The notes: generated by a model not told the origin, from the sequence alone. Counted from the stretch's first letter, positions 35,063-46,497 are shown. The stretch: 64,000 nucleotides of DNA from Hemerocallis citrina (GCA_017893485.1 JACEHZ010000200.1:558001-622000), one strand, 5' to 3'. Program-made: numbers and translations.

Positions 35063-35275
35063 CTAGTATCATGCACGTGCGATGCACGTGGAGGAAGAAG
35101 GAAAAGGACAAAAAAAACCTACCAAAACGTGCACGTGCGATGCACGTGGAGGAGGAAGGAAAAAGACAAAAAAAACCACAAACACGTGCGCTGCACGTGT
35201 TTGCACACATACAAAAAATTGTTAATTAATTACCAACCTCATCCCTCCCATTATAATAGTTATAATAGTTATAGA
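35063..35275 (-). mobile_element. Non-autonomous Helitron (213 bp), proven by empty sites
   Basis: On the minus strand it starts TCTATAACTATTATAAC and ends with hairpin CACGTGC-ATC-GCACGTG, a 7-nt spacer and CTAG. It is inserted between A (35062) and T (35276). Units 2 and 3 show the uninterrupted site TTATGATATGC / TTTTGATATGC, with no target duplication, exactly as expected for a Helitron. An internal copy of the hairpin segment is present. Confidence 0.9.
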
Positions 35276-36255
35276 TATGCTATCTAAACCATCCAAATCC
35301 TCCTCTCTTGACCGATGTAGAACTAAAGTCCCCATATATAAACATAGCCCACTCCATGGCTCGGATTTTTTTAGCTTCGTTTTTGTTGGAGTATTTTTTA
35401 GCTTAGTTTTTTTTGTTTCGTTGTTTGAATTTGGTTTTTTTTTTAGTTTACTTTTTTTTTAATTTAATTAAGATTAATTTAAATAAGATTAAGTGGCTGT
35501 TAATTGGGTTTCAATTTAAAAAAAAATTTTAATTAAGAACAATTTAGTTTAATTAGTTTAAACAATAATTAATTAAAATAAATTTCAAATAAAACAAAAA
35601 GTTAAAAAATATTTTAAATTATGAGTCGCTACAGTATTTTTACAACTCAAACAAGACTAATCTTTCATGTAAAACTTTTCATACTACAGTAAATCTACCT
35701 CTAACCAAAATTATTTCAAAAAATCAAATTTAGGAATTTTATTTTTCTACCGTGTTCCTCTTTCTCTGTTTCTTTTTGAACCAACCAAACAATTTCTAAG
35801 CTGCGTTAGGATCTTGAGACGAAACTCACACTTCTTTAGTGGGTTTAGATCTAAGTGGATTCACAAGATGCTTATAAGCAGGATCTGGCTCCAAATTCAA
35901 GGCCAGTTTTTTCTTTAAAATAAAAAATAAATTTTTTTAAAAATTTTTTATTTGAGGAAGTGCGAAGACAGTGGTTGGGCTGCTTGGGCATGGATATCTA
36001 GACATTTAAAATTTCAAAGTCATGATCCATGTCTTCCGGGTCAGAATACTATTAACTAATAATCACCACTAGGCTCGCCAAGCTAATCCAATCTTGATAG
36101 GAAACGACCAATGGCAACTAAGCGGCTGGTGAGCCTTTGGACTTCTTAGGAGGGTTCATGTCTAATATAGCCTTGATGTTCTCGGGTTTTGCCTTTATCC
36201 CACACCGGCTAACCATGAAACCGAGAAATTTTCTGGAGGTAACACCGAAGACGCA

Positions 36256-36960
36256 CTAGGAGATGTTGAACCTCATATCGTGCATTCTCAGGACCCCGAA
36301 GGCCTCCTCGAGGTCTCTCACATGGTCTGCCCCTTTCAGGCTTTTGGCGAGCATATCGTCGACATCCGCTTCCATGTTGTGCCCCATCTTCTCTTTGAAG
36401 ACTCGGTTGATGAGTCTCTGGTATGTGGCGCCAGCATTCTTGAGCACGAAGAGCATGACTCTGTAGCAATAAAAGCTGTCTTCGAGATGTCTGGGGAAAA
36501 CATTCTGATCTGATTATAACCTGAGAAGTCATCCATGAAGCTTAACAATTCGTGAACAGAGGTCACATCAATCAGAGCATCGATGCTCGATAGAGGGAAG
36601 CGACCTTTTGGGCAGGCCTTGTTGAGGTCTGTGAAGTCGATGCATATCCTCCACTTGTTGTTGGACTTCTTGACCTTAATGACGTTGGCTAGACACTCTG
36701 GATAGTTTTCCTCTTGGATGAAGCGAGTGGAGAGGAGCTTCTCTATTTCTTCTTTCACCGCCTGTTGCCTCTCTGGGGCAAACTTTCTTCGCTTATATTG
36801 CACGGGCTTTGAGTTTGACATGACGCTCAGTTTATGCATGATCAGATCCTCAAAAAATCCTAGACATATCCGAAGGGGTCCAGGAGAATATGCTTTGGTT
36901 CTGCCAGACGCAATTGATGAGGTCATTTCTGAGTTCGGAATTGAGTGACTTGCTCACCCG
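36256..36960 (-). pseudogene. Element A reverse transcriptase (unit 2 copy)
   Basis: Same domain as in unit 1. It keeps ADVDDML at the catalytic box (36256-36456) and shares the small deletion near 36470 that shifts the frame between GYNQI and MLFVLKNAGATYQ. Confidence 0.85.
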
Positions 36961-37100
36961 GAACCATTTATTAGGGTCCGCCTCGGAAAAAGGAACTTCC
37001 TCCAACTCGTCCACTGGCCTGGAGTCGATAGGGCTTCGGTTGGAGGGTAATTCAACCGCATCAAGAGGGGGGACCGAGCCCCCCCCCCCCCGTTAGTCGT

Positions 37101-37893
37101 TGTGGTAGGGTAAAAATGGCTTGGGGCCCAACCAGGGCCCAGTACAGCTCTCACTCAAAAACAGGAAAAACAACAATCTGGCTCGGCTTCGAGCCTCTGC
37201 AGGGTCGGCGCCGAACCTCAAGTTCACCCCCACAGAACTGGTCTCCTCGTATCCGACGAGCATCGATGGCCCTCGGCTTCCGATCCACGACGGCCCTCCG
37301 AGCCGTCCGCCCATCCTGGTGTAGAATGAAGATGACCTGGCACAACCTAGGCCACCAGATTCTCCTAGGAGCACAGGAGCCCCATGATCCGCCATGTCAG
37401 CTCCAAATACCACCAAGGGCTTTGTCACGTCAGCCCTATACCACTCCTGGTACTGCCACGTCAGCCCTAAACCCCCTGGGCCTTCTGCCACGTCAGGCCC
37501 ATGGGCTTTCGGGTTCAGACCCGGCCCCCAAGCGGATCCAAACCCGGTTGGAATTCTCTATAAATACTAGACCCTCACCCACCTTTTGAGGTAACCAATC
37601 TTTTGCTACTTAAATTCACCTAGTTATTGCTACTCTCTCACAGAGACTGACTAGATCGTCGGAGGGTCCGCCACCGGGATAAACCCCGGTGTTTCAGGAC
37701 CGTCTGCAGGTACACAAGACCTCGGATCCGAACCCTCTGATCCGAGCCCAGACATCCACCTCATTCCGAGCCCGTCACAGGTACCGCCCGGTCAGCCGAG
37801 GGTCGTCTGACAAGAAGCTTTCTCCTTCAATACAAATCGAGTCCGAACTCACACCTGGTGCATCCACACGTCTCCCAGAAACAAACCGCATCA
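37101..37893 (+). repeat. Element B 5' LTR (793 bp)
   Basis: TGTGGTAGGG...CCGCATCA. TATA box CTATAAATACTAG at about 37558. Overlapping frames in the LTR are not genes. Confidence 0.95.
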
Positions 37894-37895
37894 GG

Positions 37896-37914
37896 TTAGC
37901 ACCGTCTGTGGGAA
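37896..37914 (+). other. Element B primer binding site
   Basis: TTAGCACCGTCTGTGGGAA, two bases after the 5' LTR. A variant of the TTGGCGCCGTCTGTGGGAA type. Confidence 0.75.
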
Positions 37915-37973
37915 CACTGCTTCAGAAGCCGATCCGAGCCCGACCATCAAGGGACCTCGACAGCCGAACTCTC

Positions 37974-38812
37974 ATGGCCTCCAAAGGCGAGGGGGCTGCT
38001 TCCTCCGTCAACCGACGGGACTCACCCCCACCAACTGCTAACGCCGGGCCACGCATTTCAAAATACAGGGCTCCCCATCAGGGGTCCCAAAGGAGCGTCA
38101 CCCGTCAAGTCCAGCCCGACCTACGGGGGATAATCATCAATCGGCAGGTTAGTCGCAGCAGGGGAAGAGCCGCTTCCAACCCGGCCCCCAACCATCCAAG
38201 ACCGCCGCCCGAGGGACGGAGGCCAGCGCTCAGCCGCATCGGAAGGCAACCTTCAGACCGACCAAACAGGGTCGAGGGTGCCCCCGTCACTCACAAGGAG
38301 TTCCAGGACTTCCGAAGAGAAATTCTGGGGGCTCTCCGATGGGCCCCCAGGGAGGAAACCCTCCATTCCCAAACCGGGTCGGACGCCGAGGCCAGCGTGT
38401 CCCGCCCATCAACAATCCAGCCAGAAGACGATGGCGTACTCCTAAGGCGCCTCCAAGAAATGGAGGATCGCCTCGATCACATAGGAGACGGCGGCCAACG
38501 AGCAGCTTAGGGGTATAGACCTGTCCGTCCTCCCTTCTCCGCCCCCATCCTCCAAGCGGAAATACCCAGGAATTTTCAACCACCTCAATTCGAGACCTAC
38601 GACGGCGAGGGAGATCCTGCTGATCACATGGAGGGTTTCAAAACCCTCATGATGATTCACAGTGCCTCGGATCCCCTGCTGTGCCGAGCCTTCCCTACCA
38701 CCCTTCGGGGTCCGGCTCGTGAATGGTTCTCGAAGCTCACCCCCGGCTCCATTTACTCCTTCGACCAACTAGAGGGCAATTTTCTTGCCCACTTTGTCAC
38801 CAGCCAGGAGAG
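37974..38812 (+). pseudogene. Element B gag (in-frame stop, C-terminus deleted)
   Basis: Starts at ATG 37974 (MASKGEGAASS), 60 bp after the primer site. The Arg/Pro-rich N-terminus leads to LLRRLQEMEDRLDHIGDG, then a TAG at 38508 where element A reads on (QLTRGYRP). The same frame continues with GYRPVRPPFS and the Retrotrans_gag core (DHMEGFKTLMMIHSASDPLL, REWFSKLTPGSIYSFDQLEG). At about 38812 gag is joined to the RT-RNase H connection by deletion, so the C-terminal part of gag is missing. It would assemble particles only if helped. Confidence 0.85.
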
Positions 38813-41097
38813 AAGTCTCTCCCCTTCTTCAAGGCCTTGCACGGAAAAGGGGGCTTCGAGTGGGGTACCCATCAACAAGAAGCCTTCGAACAGCTGAAGC
38901 AATACCTCGCCAACCCGCCTCTCCTCAGTAAGCCCGAGCCAGGCGAGCCACTTTGGCTCTACCTGTCCGCCTCGGATAGCGCCCTCAGCGCCGTCCTCGT
39001 CCGAGAAGAGAAAGGGGTTCAAAGGCCATTGTATTATGTGAGCAAAGTACTACTCCCAGCCGAGACGAGGTACGCAAAGATAGAGAAGGTGGCCTATGCC
39101 TTGGTCATGGCAGCCCAGAAGCTTCGTCCTTACTTCCAGGCCCACTCCGTCCAAGTACTGACCGACCAGCCACTAAAGACTGTCCTTCACAAGCCCAAAA
39201 ACTCCGGCCGCTTAGTCAAGTGGTCAATTGAGCTGAGTCCGTTTGACATCAGCTATCAGCCGAGGGTGGCCATTAAAGGACAGGCTCTCGCCGAGTTTAT
39301 AACTGAGTGCACCGTCTCCAAGCAGCCCAGCATCGAGGGTTCGGATCCGACCTGGGAGGTCTTTGTCGACGGCTCATCATGCGAAACGGGGAGTGGGGCT
39401 GGCATCATCCTTCGCGGCCCCGACCAATTCCTACTTCAATACTCCCTCTGCCTCAACTTTCCGGCCTCCAACAACGAGACAGAATACGAGGCCATGATCG
39501 CCGGATTGACCCTCGCTCACCGAGCCGGAGCCAAGCAAATCCGTGCCTTCAGCGATTCTCAGCTCGTGGTCAATCAGATCACCGGAGAATACGAAGCCCG
39601 CGATGATCGCATGGAGAGGTATTTGGCGGCAGTCCGACGACTCCTGGCGTCCTTCAGCTGCGCCACGGTTATCAGAGTCCCCAGGGAACAGAACGCTCAA
39701 GCAGACATGTTGTCCAAACTCGCCTCTTCCTCCTTCGAGGGTCTCGATCAGACGGTGCTCATAGAAATCCTCCTAAAGCCAAGTATCAATGACCCCGAGC
39801 CGGAGGCGATGTGTGTGCAAGATGATACCGGCCCAGACGACTGGACCACTCCCATCCGAAGATTCTTAATCAGTGCCGAGCTTCCTGAAGACAGGGCCGA
39901 GGCCAGACGAGTCAGAGTCCGAGCTGAAAGGTTTGTCATGATTGATGACATCCTCTTCAAACGCTCGTACACCTTGGCCGACGGCAAACCATACCTCCGC
40001 TGTCTCACCAGCGACGAGGCCAGCTACGCCCTCAAAGACCTACATGAAGGGATCAGCGGATGCCACATGGGGAGTAGGACACTTGCTCGAAGGGCCCTGA
40101 ATCAGGGGTACTATTGGCCGACCATGCTCCAAGACTCACAAGACTTAGTCAAGAGGTGCGACCCCTGCCAAAGGTTCTCCCCTATCAAGAGGCTTCCTCA
40201 AGCCAATCTCCGATCCCTGGCGAGCCCTGCGCCTTCGCCATGTGGGGTATGGTTCTTGTGGGGCCCTTCCCCCCAGCGGTGGGACAAAAGAAATTCCTGA
40301 TAGTCGCCATCGACTACTTCACCAAGTGGCTCGAAGCCGAACCACTGTCCAGCATCACCGAGCGCCAAGTGCAACAGTTCTTTTGGAAGAACATCATTTG
40401 CCGGTTCAGAATCCCTCGGGTCTTCGTCACAGACAACAGAACCCAGTTCCAAGGTCAGAACTTCCAAACCTTCTGCGCGGACATCGGCATCCAGCAGCGT
40501 TTCTCCGCCATTTGCCACCCTCAGTCCAACGGCCAAGCGGAGAACGCGAACAGGCAAATCCTCGACGGCCTCAAAAAGCGCCTCGACAGTTCCCCCAAAG
40601 GGCTGTGGGTCGAGGAGCTGCCTAGCGTGCTATGGGCACACCGAACCACCAAGAGGATCCCCACGGGGGAGACGCCGTTCAGTCTGACCTATGGGACAGA
40701 GGCAGTCATCCCCGTCGAGGTCGGATTACCTTCTCCCTGGATCATAGCCTTCGATGAAGCTGACAATGCGTCCGGCCTGAGGGCCAACCTGGACCTCGTC
40801 GCCGAGGTGCGAGAGAAGTCTTCAATCCGGAGAAGCATCTACCAACAACGGATCGAGAGGTTTTACAACAAGAAGGTTCGCCCCACAAACATCAAGACAG
40901 GGGACCTCGTGTTACGAAAACTATCTGTCTTTGATCCAACCAAGAAGAGGAAATTGGCTCCCAACTGGGAAGGCCCATACCGTGTAGTCGAGGCTGTATG
41001 CCCTGGTACATACCGACTGGCAGATATGGACGACCGGCCCATCAGCCGACCCTGGAACGCCGAGCACCTAATGAAGTTCCTGGAAGAACGAACCTAG
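38813..41097 (+). pseudogene. Element B RNase H-integrase (protease and RT deleted, one frameshift)
   Basis: Open from the deletion junction at SLPFFKALHG. RNase H (about 39350-39730) has WEVFVDGSSC, NNETEYEAMIAG, FSDSQLVV and QADMLSKLA, so all four acidic residues are present. Integrase follows: a zinc-binding HEGISGCHMG...CDPCQR segment (about 40045-40170), a one-base deletion near 40230 that shifts the frame, then the core to 41097. The first catalytic Asp of the D,D,E triad is Val (MWGMVLVGPF; element A has MDLVGPF). The second is in FVTDNRTQF and the Glu in GQAENANRQ. A C-terminal GDLVLRK...NWEGPYRVVE segment closes it. Integrase is therefore predicted dead twice over. Confidence 0.9.
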
Positions 41098-41519
41098 GTT
41101 CTAGCTTGGCTAAAGTAAATTAAGTCTTTTGTAAGCTTTCATGTGTAAAGGGCCGCTTCGACGACCCTCCATATCTTGTATGAAAGGAGTCTCTTTTTGT
41201 CAAACTTCAAATGCCTCGGCAGCTCCGACCTAACACCGGACAATGGGATCGGCACCCGAGTTCTCACTCCGGTGTCGTCCCCAAACGTCTCGGTAGGTTC
41301 GACCCAGCTTCAGACCAGGGAATCTTCCTAATACCCCGCGTCGATCCCTCACGAATCAACGGAGCCAAACCTCGCCTCCGCCGCCATTCACTACACTACT
41401 AACCAGAGCAAAGAAGGAAAAGAATTCTTTATTCATACTCTTTTATTTTGTTCTGAAAAAACAAACAAGGACCGTTACAGGACCACTCCACTCATCTCAA
41501 GCTGGAGGAAACCACCACC

Positions 41520-42056
41520 TTAGGGCCCCTCGGGTCCGACGAAGGGCAGGATCACTCCGACCGAACGACTTGGAACTCTCTCTTTCTCATGATGGTCCTT
41601 CGGCTCAGCCACAGTCGACGCACCGGCCACGGAGCTCTGGGCATCAACGGGTCGCGTACGCTCCATCAGCAGCAATGCAGAGGGAACCCCCTCCGCTCGC
41701 CGACCCCCCGAGGAAGATGTCGAGACGCCCAACATCGTCCTGTAACGGTGTATCTCCATCTCCTTCTCCACTATCACATCACGAAGTAGCTTCTCAGAGG
41801 AGGGCCTCTGCACCGAGGGACTAGACATAGTATATCCGAGACCGACGCCCCCGAACTCCCGATCCACCATCGCCCTCCTCAGCCCGCTTGCCTCCTCACT
41901 GAGGGCTTCAGACTTGTTCCTGTAATAATTGAAGGCCGCATCAGTGTCACGGGCCCCCTTACGGTACCGAACCAAAGTGGCCTCCAGGGCCTCAACCTTG
42001 CTCCGGAGCCACGCCACGTCGGAACGACGGGGGTCCGCCTCAGGAGGGGGAGCCAT
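41520..42056 (-). CDS. Element B antisense aORF2 (178-residue coiled-coil protein)
   Basis: Intact minus-strand frame, start MAPPPEADPRRSDVAW at 42056. Two predicted long helices: about residues 15-65 (VAWLRSKVEALEATLVRY...) and about 85-110 (LLRDVIVEKEMEIHRYRTML), followed by DAQSSVAGAST near residue 150. Homologous to 22144-22659 in element A. A minus-strand TTTATAAAAAG near 42155 and a possible splice acceptor TTGTAG just before the ATG leave open an own promoter or splicing from aORF1. Function unknown. Confidence 0.6.
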   Translation of the reverse strand: MAPPPEADPRRSDVAWLRSKVEALEATLVRYRKGARDTDAAFNYYRNKSEALSEEASGLRRAMVDREFGGVGLGYTMSSPSVQRPSSEKLLRDVIVEKEMEIHRYRTMLGVSTSSSGGRRAEGVPSALLLMERTRPVDAQSSVAGASTVAEPKDHHEKERVPSRSVGVILPFVGPEGP

Positions 42057-42238
42057 AACCTACAAGAGAACCAGCCCACTCAAAACACATAAGCAAGGAG
42101 GTTCGGAAATATCCGAGGTCAAAACGCTTGGCCAGTCAAAAACCCTCTTTTTATAAATTTAGTTGCTCCATACAAAAAATGCGGTGGCCAGTCCGCGGAA
42201 GGTAAATACAATCGAGAGATGGAAAAAGAAAGACAAAA

Positions 42239-44394
42239 TTATGCAGCTTGTTTTCCCACCTCAGTGTCGGCCGGGTTCACAGGGGGGTCGGCAGCCGGGT
42301 CATCATCGGGCCCTTGTTCGCCAGGGGTCTTCGGTGTCCCCTCGATCTCCATGTCAAACTCGAAGATGGACAGGTCGACGGTCGGATAGAATTGCCTTAC
42401 ATGACTGAGGGTCTTTGCATAACAGTCGTCCTGGGCTTTGATCACCAGAAGCTGACCCGCCTCCGTCAACTCATCCTTCTCCTTCGCAAACATCTTCTTC
42501 TGAGCCACCATCGTCTTCGCCCATTCCTCCTTCTCCTTGTCAAAGGCCGCCTTCATCTCCGTCTCCCTCCTATGCGAGCCTTCGAGCTCTACCTTCAACT
42601 CCTTCATCTCCTGCACGGACTTGTCAGCCCGGTCTCGCTCTCGCTGCAAAGCCGCCTCATAAAGGCCTCTCACGTGGGCCCCCTGCACGGTCGCCTGCAG
42701 TAGCCAGACACTACTAGGAAAACCTTCTTTGCAACATAATCTCAAGACAAGTGGGTTCGGTTGACTTACCAGCACATTAGCCTGCGCAAGGCGCACGTAC
42801 GCCTCGTCCAGGGTCTCGGCCTTCATCTCCGAGCGGTCCCGGGGGGTCGCCAGCTTATCTGCAACCTCCACGGCCTGGCGCCCTCGGGTCAGGCAGTCAC
42901 CCTCGCGGATCGACCAATTCGGCACCCACGGTCGCCGAAGTCTCTCCTCTATCCCGGGATCCACCAGGGGACCCTTCCCCTTATCAAGGTCAGCAGCCTT
43001 GCCCTGATCCAAGCCCCCCTGAACCACCACGTCCCTGCCTGTCTCCGAGCGAGTCCTTTTGGCCCTCGGCTGAATTGGGGCCTCGGAGACCGCCTGGGAC
43101 AACCCGGTCGTCTTCACCGCGTCCCCCTTCTTCTCGGCCTTCTTCTTCTTCATGGCGAGCCTCAGTGCCTTAATCGATTCTTCATCCATATCTGTAAAAA
43201 AATCCATTAAGAACAATGAGCAAGAAAGTACAAGAAGATCGAGAGAAAAGAAACAACTACATACTAAGCACGGCCGGGCTCAGTCCGACGCTCGCCAGGT
43301 GGGCCTCTGTCACCTTCGTCCAATTGATGCTGTACGACAGACAGAGGCGCTCAACAAACCTCCACTCCTCAGCCGTCAGGTCCCTCGGTCTCGGCGTTTT
43401 GTAGCTCGGCTTAGAGTGGTTCCATCGAGTGGGGATATCCCAAGGATCCTCACTCCGGATCACCAGATATTTCTTCTTCCAATCCTTGATGGAATCTGGG
43501 TGACCGTGGACTACCTTCCCCTTACCCCGAGGCGAGATGTAGTATACACCCTCTGCCGACGAGCTGATCATCAACATCGCCCGGAACACATTCAGCCGTA
43601 GGGGTACCTTCCGCTCCTCGCACATCAGCACGAAGCAGATGATCTGCTTCCAGGAGTTCGGCCCAAACTGCATCGGCGCCAAGGACGCCCAATTCAGCAC
43701 CTCTCGAATGAATGGGTGGACTGGCAGCCTCAGTCTAGAGATGAAGGCGTCCACAGGGAGGATGCAATACCTATCCGGCAGGGGGTCGGTCGGCCAAAGA
43801 GAAGAGCTCGGCAGCATGAGCTCGTAGCTGGACCCTATGTGGTATGCCAACTGCAAAGCCTCCAAGTCACCTGCCTCCAGAACGGTCGGGAGTGTGTCCA
43901 TCTTCACCCTCTTCCGGCTCGGCGACGACGGCTGGACCCCAAAAAGCTCCTTATCGGAGAGATCGTCGGGGTATCGACGGAACGGTTTGGGTTGTACGGG
44001 CGACCCTGTCATCAAGTTACGATAAACAGGCACCTGACTCGAGCCACCGGTCCTCGACCCCTTCTTCTTCGGAGCCCTCTTCTTCTTGGCTCGTTCCGGC
44101 GAGGGTGTAGATAATCGCCCCAGACCGGTCGGATTCCGAGGCCCTTCGGCTTCACCCCCATCGGGACCACCCTCCTCTCCGGAAGCCAACCCTAGAATCT
44201 GGACTTCGTCTGAACTACCGCCCCCCCTCAGATTCGCTGCTCTCCACCACAAAATGCCTCCGAGATCGTAACGGCTTCACATTGTGTACCACCTCCTTCT
44301 CGCCTACCGGCTCCTCCCACGAAGTCGATTTGGAGGTGGGTTTCACTTCCCCCCCAGACGTCGACGCTGATGAGCCAGACTGAGCCCTGTCCAT
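42239..44394 (-). CDS. Element B antisense aORF1, three exons (putative gypsy-type transposon domain plus coiled coil)
   Basis: Exons on the minus strand are 44394-43265, 43191-42770 and 42694-42239. Introns have GTATGT...TTTACAG and GTAAGT...CTGCAG borders and both keep the frame. The start MDRAQSGSSASTSGG lies at 44394. One extra G in a seven-G run near 44222 breaks exon 1; otherwise the reading is continuous to about 668 residues. The domain block includes FGVQPSSPSRKRVK, CILPVDAFISRL, EVLNWASLAPMQFGP and GVYYISPRGKGK (PF04195-like). A Lys-rich linker follows, and exon 3 is a long coiled coil. Both introns are shared with element A. It has its own TATA box upstream. Role in the Tat life cycle unknown. 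Confidence 0.75.
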
Positions 44395-44552
44395 CTGTGC
44401 CTAAGCTAAACAAACTTACCGACTAACCTGGGGTCGCTTCGGGAGAACGAGCCTGCTGCAGCAAATTGAAGGGACGAGCGCTGAAGAGTTGGAAGATTTT
44501 TTGAAAAGTAAGAAGCAAGAAAGAAGTGGGCGATAGGAGGAGAGGGGGGAAC

Positions 44553-44560
44553 ATTTATAG
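44553..44560 (-). promoter_or_regulatory. TATA box of antisense aORF1 (element B)
   Basis: TATAAATG on the minus strand, about 160 bp upstream of the aORF1 ATG. A CAG acceptor-like site directly before the ATG (GCACAG|ATGG) allows a 5' UTR intron. Element A has TTTATATATA at the equivalent place. Confidence 0.55.
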
Positions 44561-44749
44561 AGGACGAAAACGACTCCTCGATTTCCGCAATTACTGTTCA
44601 CCGATTGACGTGTAACTGCCGCCTGGAAAATCGCGCCACGTCCTCGAAACGTGGGCTGCTGACGTCATCCAGTGCCAGGCTGGCAGCCAGACACAGGGGT
44701 CGGTTCGGATGAAGTGCTCGGCGGAAAAATTTCTTTTTTAAAGATTTAG

Positions 44750-45290
44750 GGCTACAGGGCTCGGTCGGCTCCCTCTCACCCGCTAACAACTTGGGGCTTA
44801 CAGCCTCGGCAGCCGAAACCCCAAATTGTTCCCGGGTGGCAGAAAAGCCACCATCGCCTGCGCCCCGGGCTCCAGGGCTCGGTCGGCTCCCCTCTCACCC
44901 GCGAGCAGCTCGGGGCTTACGGCCTCGTCAGCCGAAATCCCGAATTGTTCGAGGGTGGGAGGAAAGCCACCATCGCCTAGAACCCTAACAGAAAGCGGAT
45001 CGACCCCTATATCTGAGGCTCTTCAGCCTCAGGTCCAGAATACGGTGGGTACCCCTCCCGTCCTGATCTCTCTCGGACCAAACAACCGTGTGAGGGCCGT
45101 CTGACCCGAAAAAGGATCCGGACGGCAGAGTCACCACCAATCCGAGGTTCCTTATTCCCCGGTCCAGATTTCGGTCGTTATCCCTCTCGCCCTGATCTCT
45201 CCCAGATCTGACTACCGTATCGGGGCCATCAGATCCAAGAGAAGATCCGGGCGACAGAGTAACCACCTCTCCGACACTCAGGGACAAAAT
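44750..45290. repeat. Duplicated GC-rich blocks upstream of aORF1
   Basis: Two copies of a block of about 110 bp with CTCGGTCGGCTCCC, TCGGGGCTTACGGCCTC and AAGCCACCATCGCC (about 44758-44970), then two copies of a block with CCGTCCTGATCTCTC-like sequence (about 45010-45270). Part of the element B 3' region. Confidence 0.7.
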
Positions 45291-45589
45291 TTTGCAAGAA
45301 AGAGACGTCCGCCGAAGCAGACACCTCTGGTGGCCAATGGACCACCCTTGCTGTGATCAAATCCGCAGGGGGGAGTTAGGTATTTATAACCTCCACCCTA
45401 GACCTGCCACTATGGCGTTGGGAAAGCCAAACGACGGAAGCCCATGTGCCATGCATTTATTAGGCGGCGCAATTAAGGCCCCTAGGAAATTGGAACATCA
45501 CACAGATCCCGGAGCGCCTTCAATGCTCTGCAGAAACAGCGGGCTACCCCCGCTCAAACATTCTACGGCACAACAGTTCGACATCACCC

Positions 45590-46440
45590 TTGCCGACCCG
45601 TAATCCCTCGACAGCTCGAGGTTCGGTCTGGCACCAGGGTAACCTTCTCAGGAAAACACCACGGCTTGCCATCACCCTTACCGACCCGTAATCCCTCGCC
45701 AGCACGAGGTTCGGTCTGGCACCAGGGTAATCTTCTCAGGAAGACGCAACGGCTCGCCATCGCCCTTGCCGACTTGTAATCCCTCGAAAGCTCGAGGTTC
45801 GGTCTAGCACCAGGGAAATCTTCTCCGGAAGACTCATCGGCTCGCCATCACCCTTGCCGACCCATAATCCCTCGAAAACTCGAGGTTCGGTCTAGCGCCA
45901 GGGTTGTCTTCTCAGGAAGGCTCAACGGCTCGCCATCACCCTTGCCGACTTGTAATCCCTCGAAAGCTCGAGGTTCGGTCTAGCACCAGGGTTATCTTCT
46001 CCGGAAGACTCAACGGCTCGCCATCACCCTTGCCGATTCATAATCCCTCAAAAGCTCGAGGTTCGGTCTAGCACCAGGGTTGTCTTCTCAGGAAGGCTCA
46101 ACGGCTGGCCATCACCCTCGCCGGCTCGAGGACCGGTCTAGCACCAGGGTAGTCTTCTCCGGAAGACTCAACGGCTCGCCATCGCCCTTGCTGACCCATA
46201 ATCCCTCGAAAGCTCGAGGTCCGTTCTAGCACCAGGGTAATCTTCTCAGGAAGTTTCAACGGCTCGCCATCACCCTTGCCGACCCTTAAATCCTCACCAG
46301 TTCGAGGCTCGCTCTAAACCTCAGGGCAACCATCCCTCGCCAGCTCGAGGCTCGCTCTAACATCAGAGCAATCAACCCTCGCCGGCTCGAGGCTCACTCC
46401 AACATCAGGGCAACCCCCTCATGAAGGCCCAGCGATTCGC
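45590..46440. repeat. Minisatellite, about 85-bp unit, element B
   Basis: About nine imperfect copies of a unit with AATCCCTCGAAAGCTCGAGG, TTCGGTCTAGCACCAGGGT, TCTTCTCCGGAAGACTCAAC and GGCTCGCCATCACCCTTGCC, becoming shorter and more degenerate after 46290. It lies between aORF1 and the 3' LTR, as in element A. Confidence 0.9.
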
Positions 46441-46497
46441 TATCCCATTTCTACAACCATAAAACACTCCTCCATGGCTAGCTCCCGCACCCCCGCA

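Larger units (their letters stand above)
29140..36087. repeat. Tandem triplication unit 1 (6948 bp)
   Basis: Starts inside element A at CCAAT (29140-29144), runs through RT, PR, gag and the 5' LTR (ends 32810) and 3.2 kb of host flank, and ends where host CCAAT (36088-36092) is fused to RT sequence again. Later insertions private to this unit are a Harbinger-like MITE (34014-34879) and a Helitron (35063-35275). Confidence 0.9.

Noticed and set aside
37116..37589. 157-codon frame in the element B 5' LTR, repeated at 46474-47001
   Set aside because: Conserved only because the LTR is duplicated; it precedes the LTR TATA box at 37558 and has no domain.
45590..46440. Regularly spaced repeats that might suggest a CRISPR-like array
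   Set aside because: Units of about 85 bp are contiguous without unique spacers, in a plant retrotransposon; this is a minisatellite.
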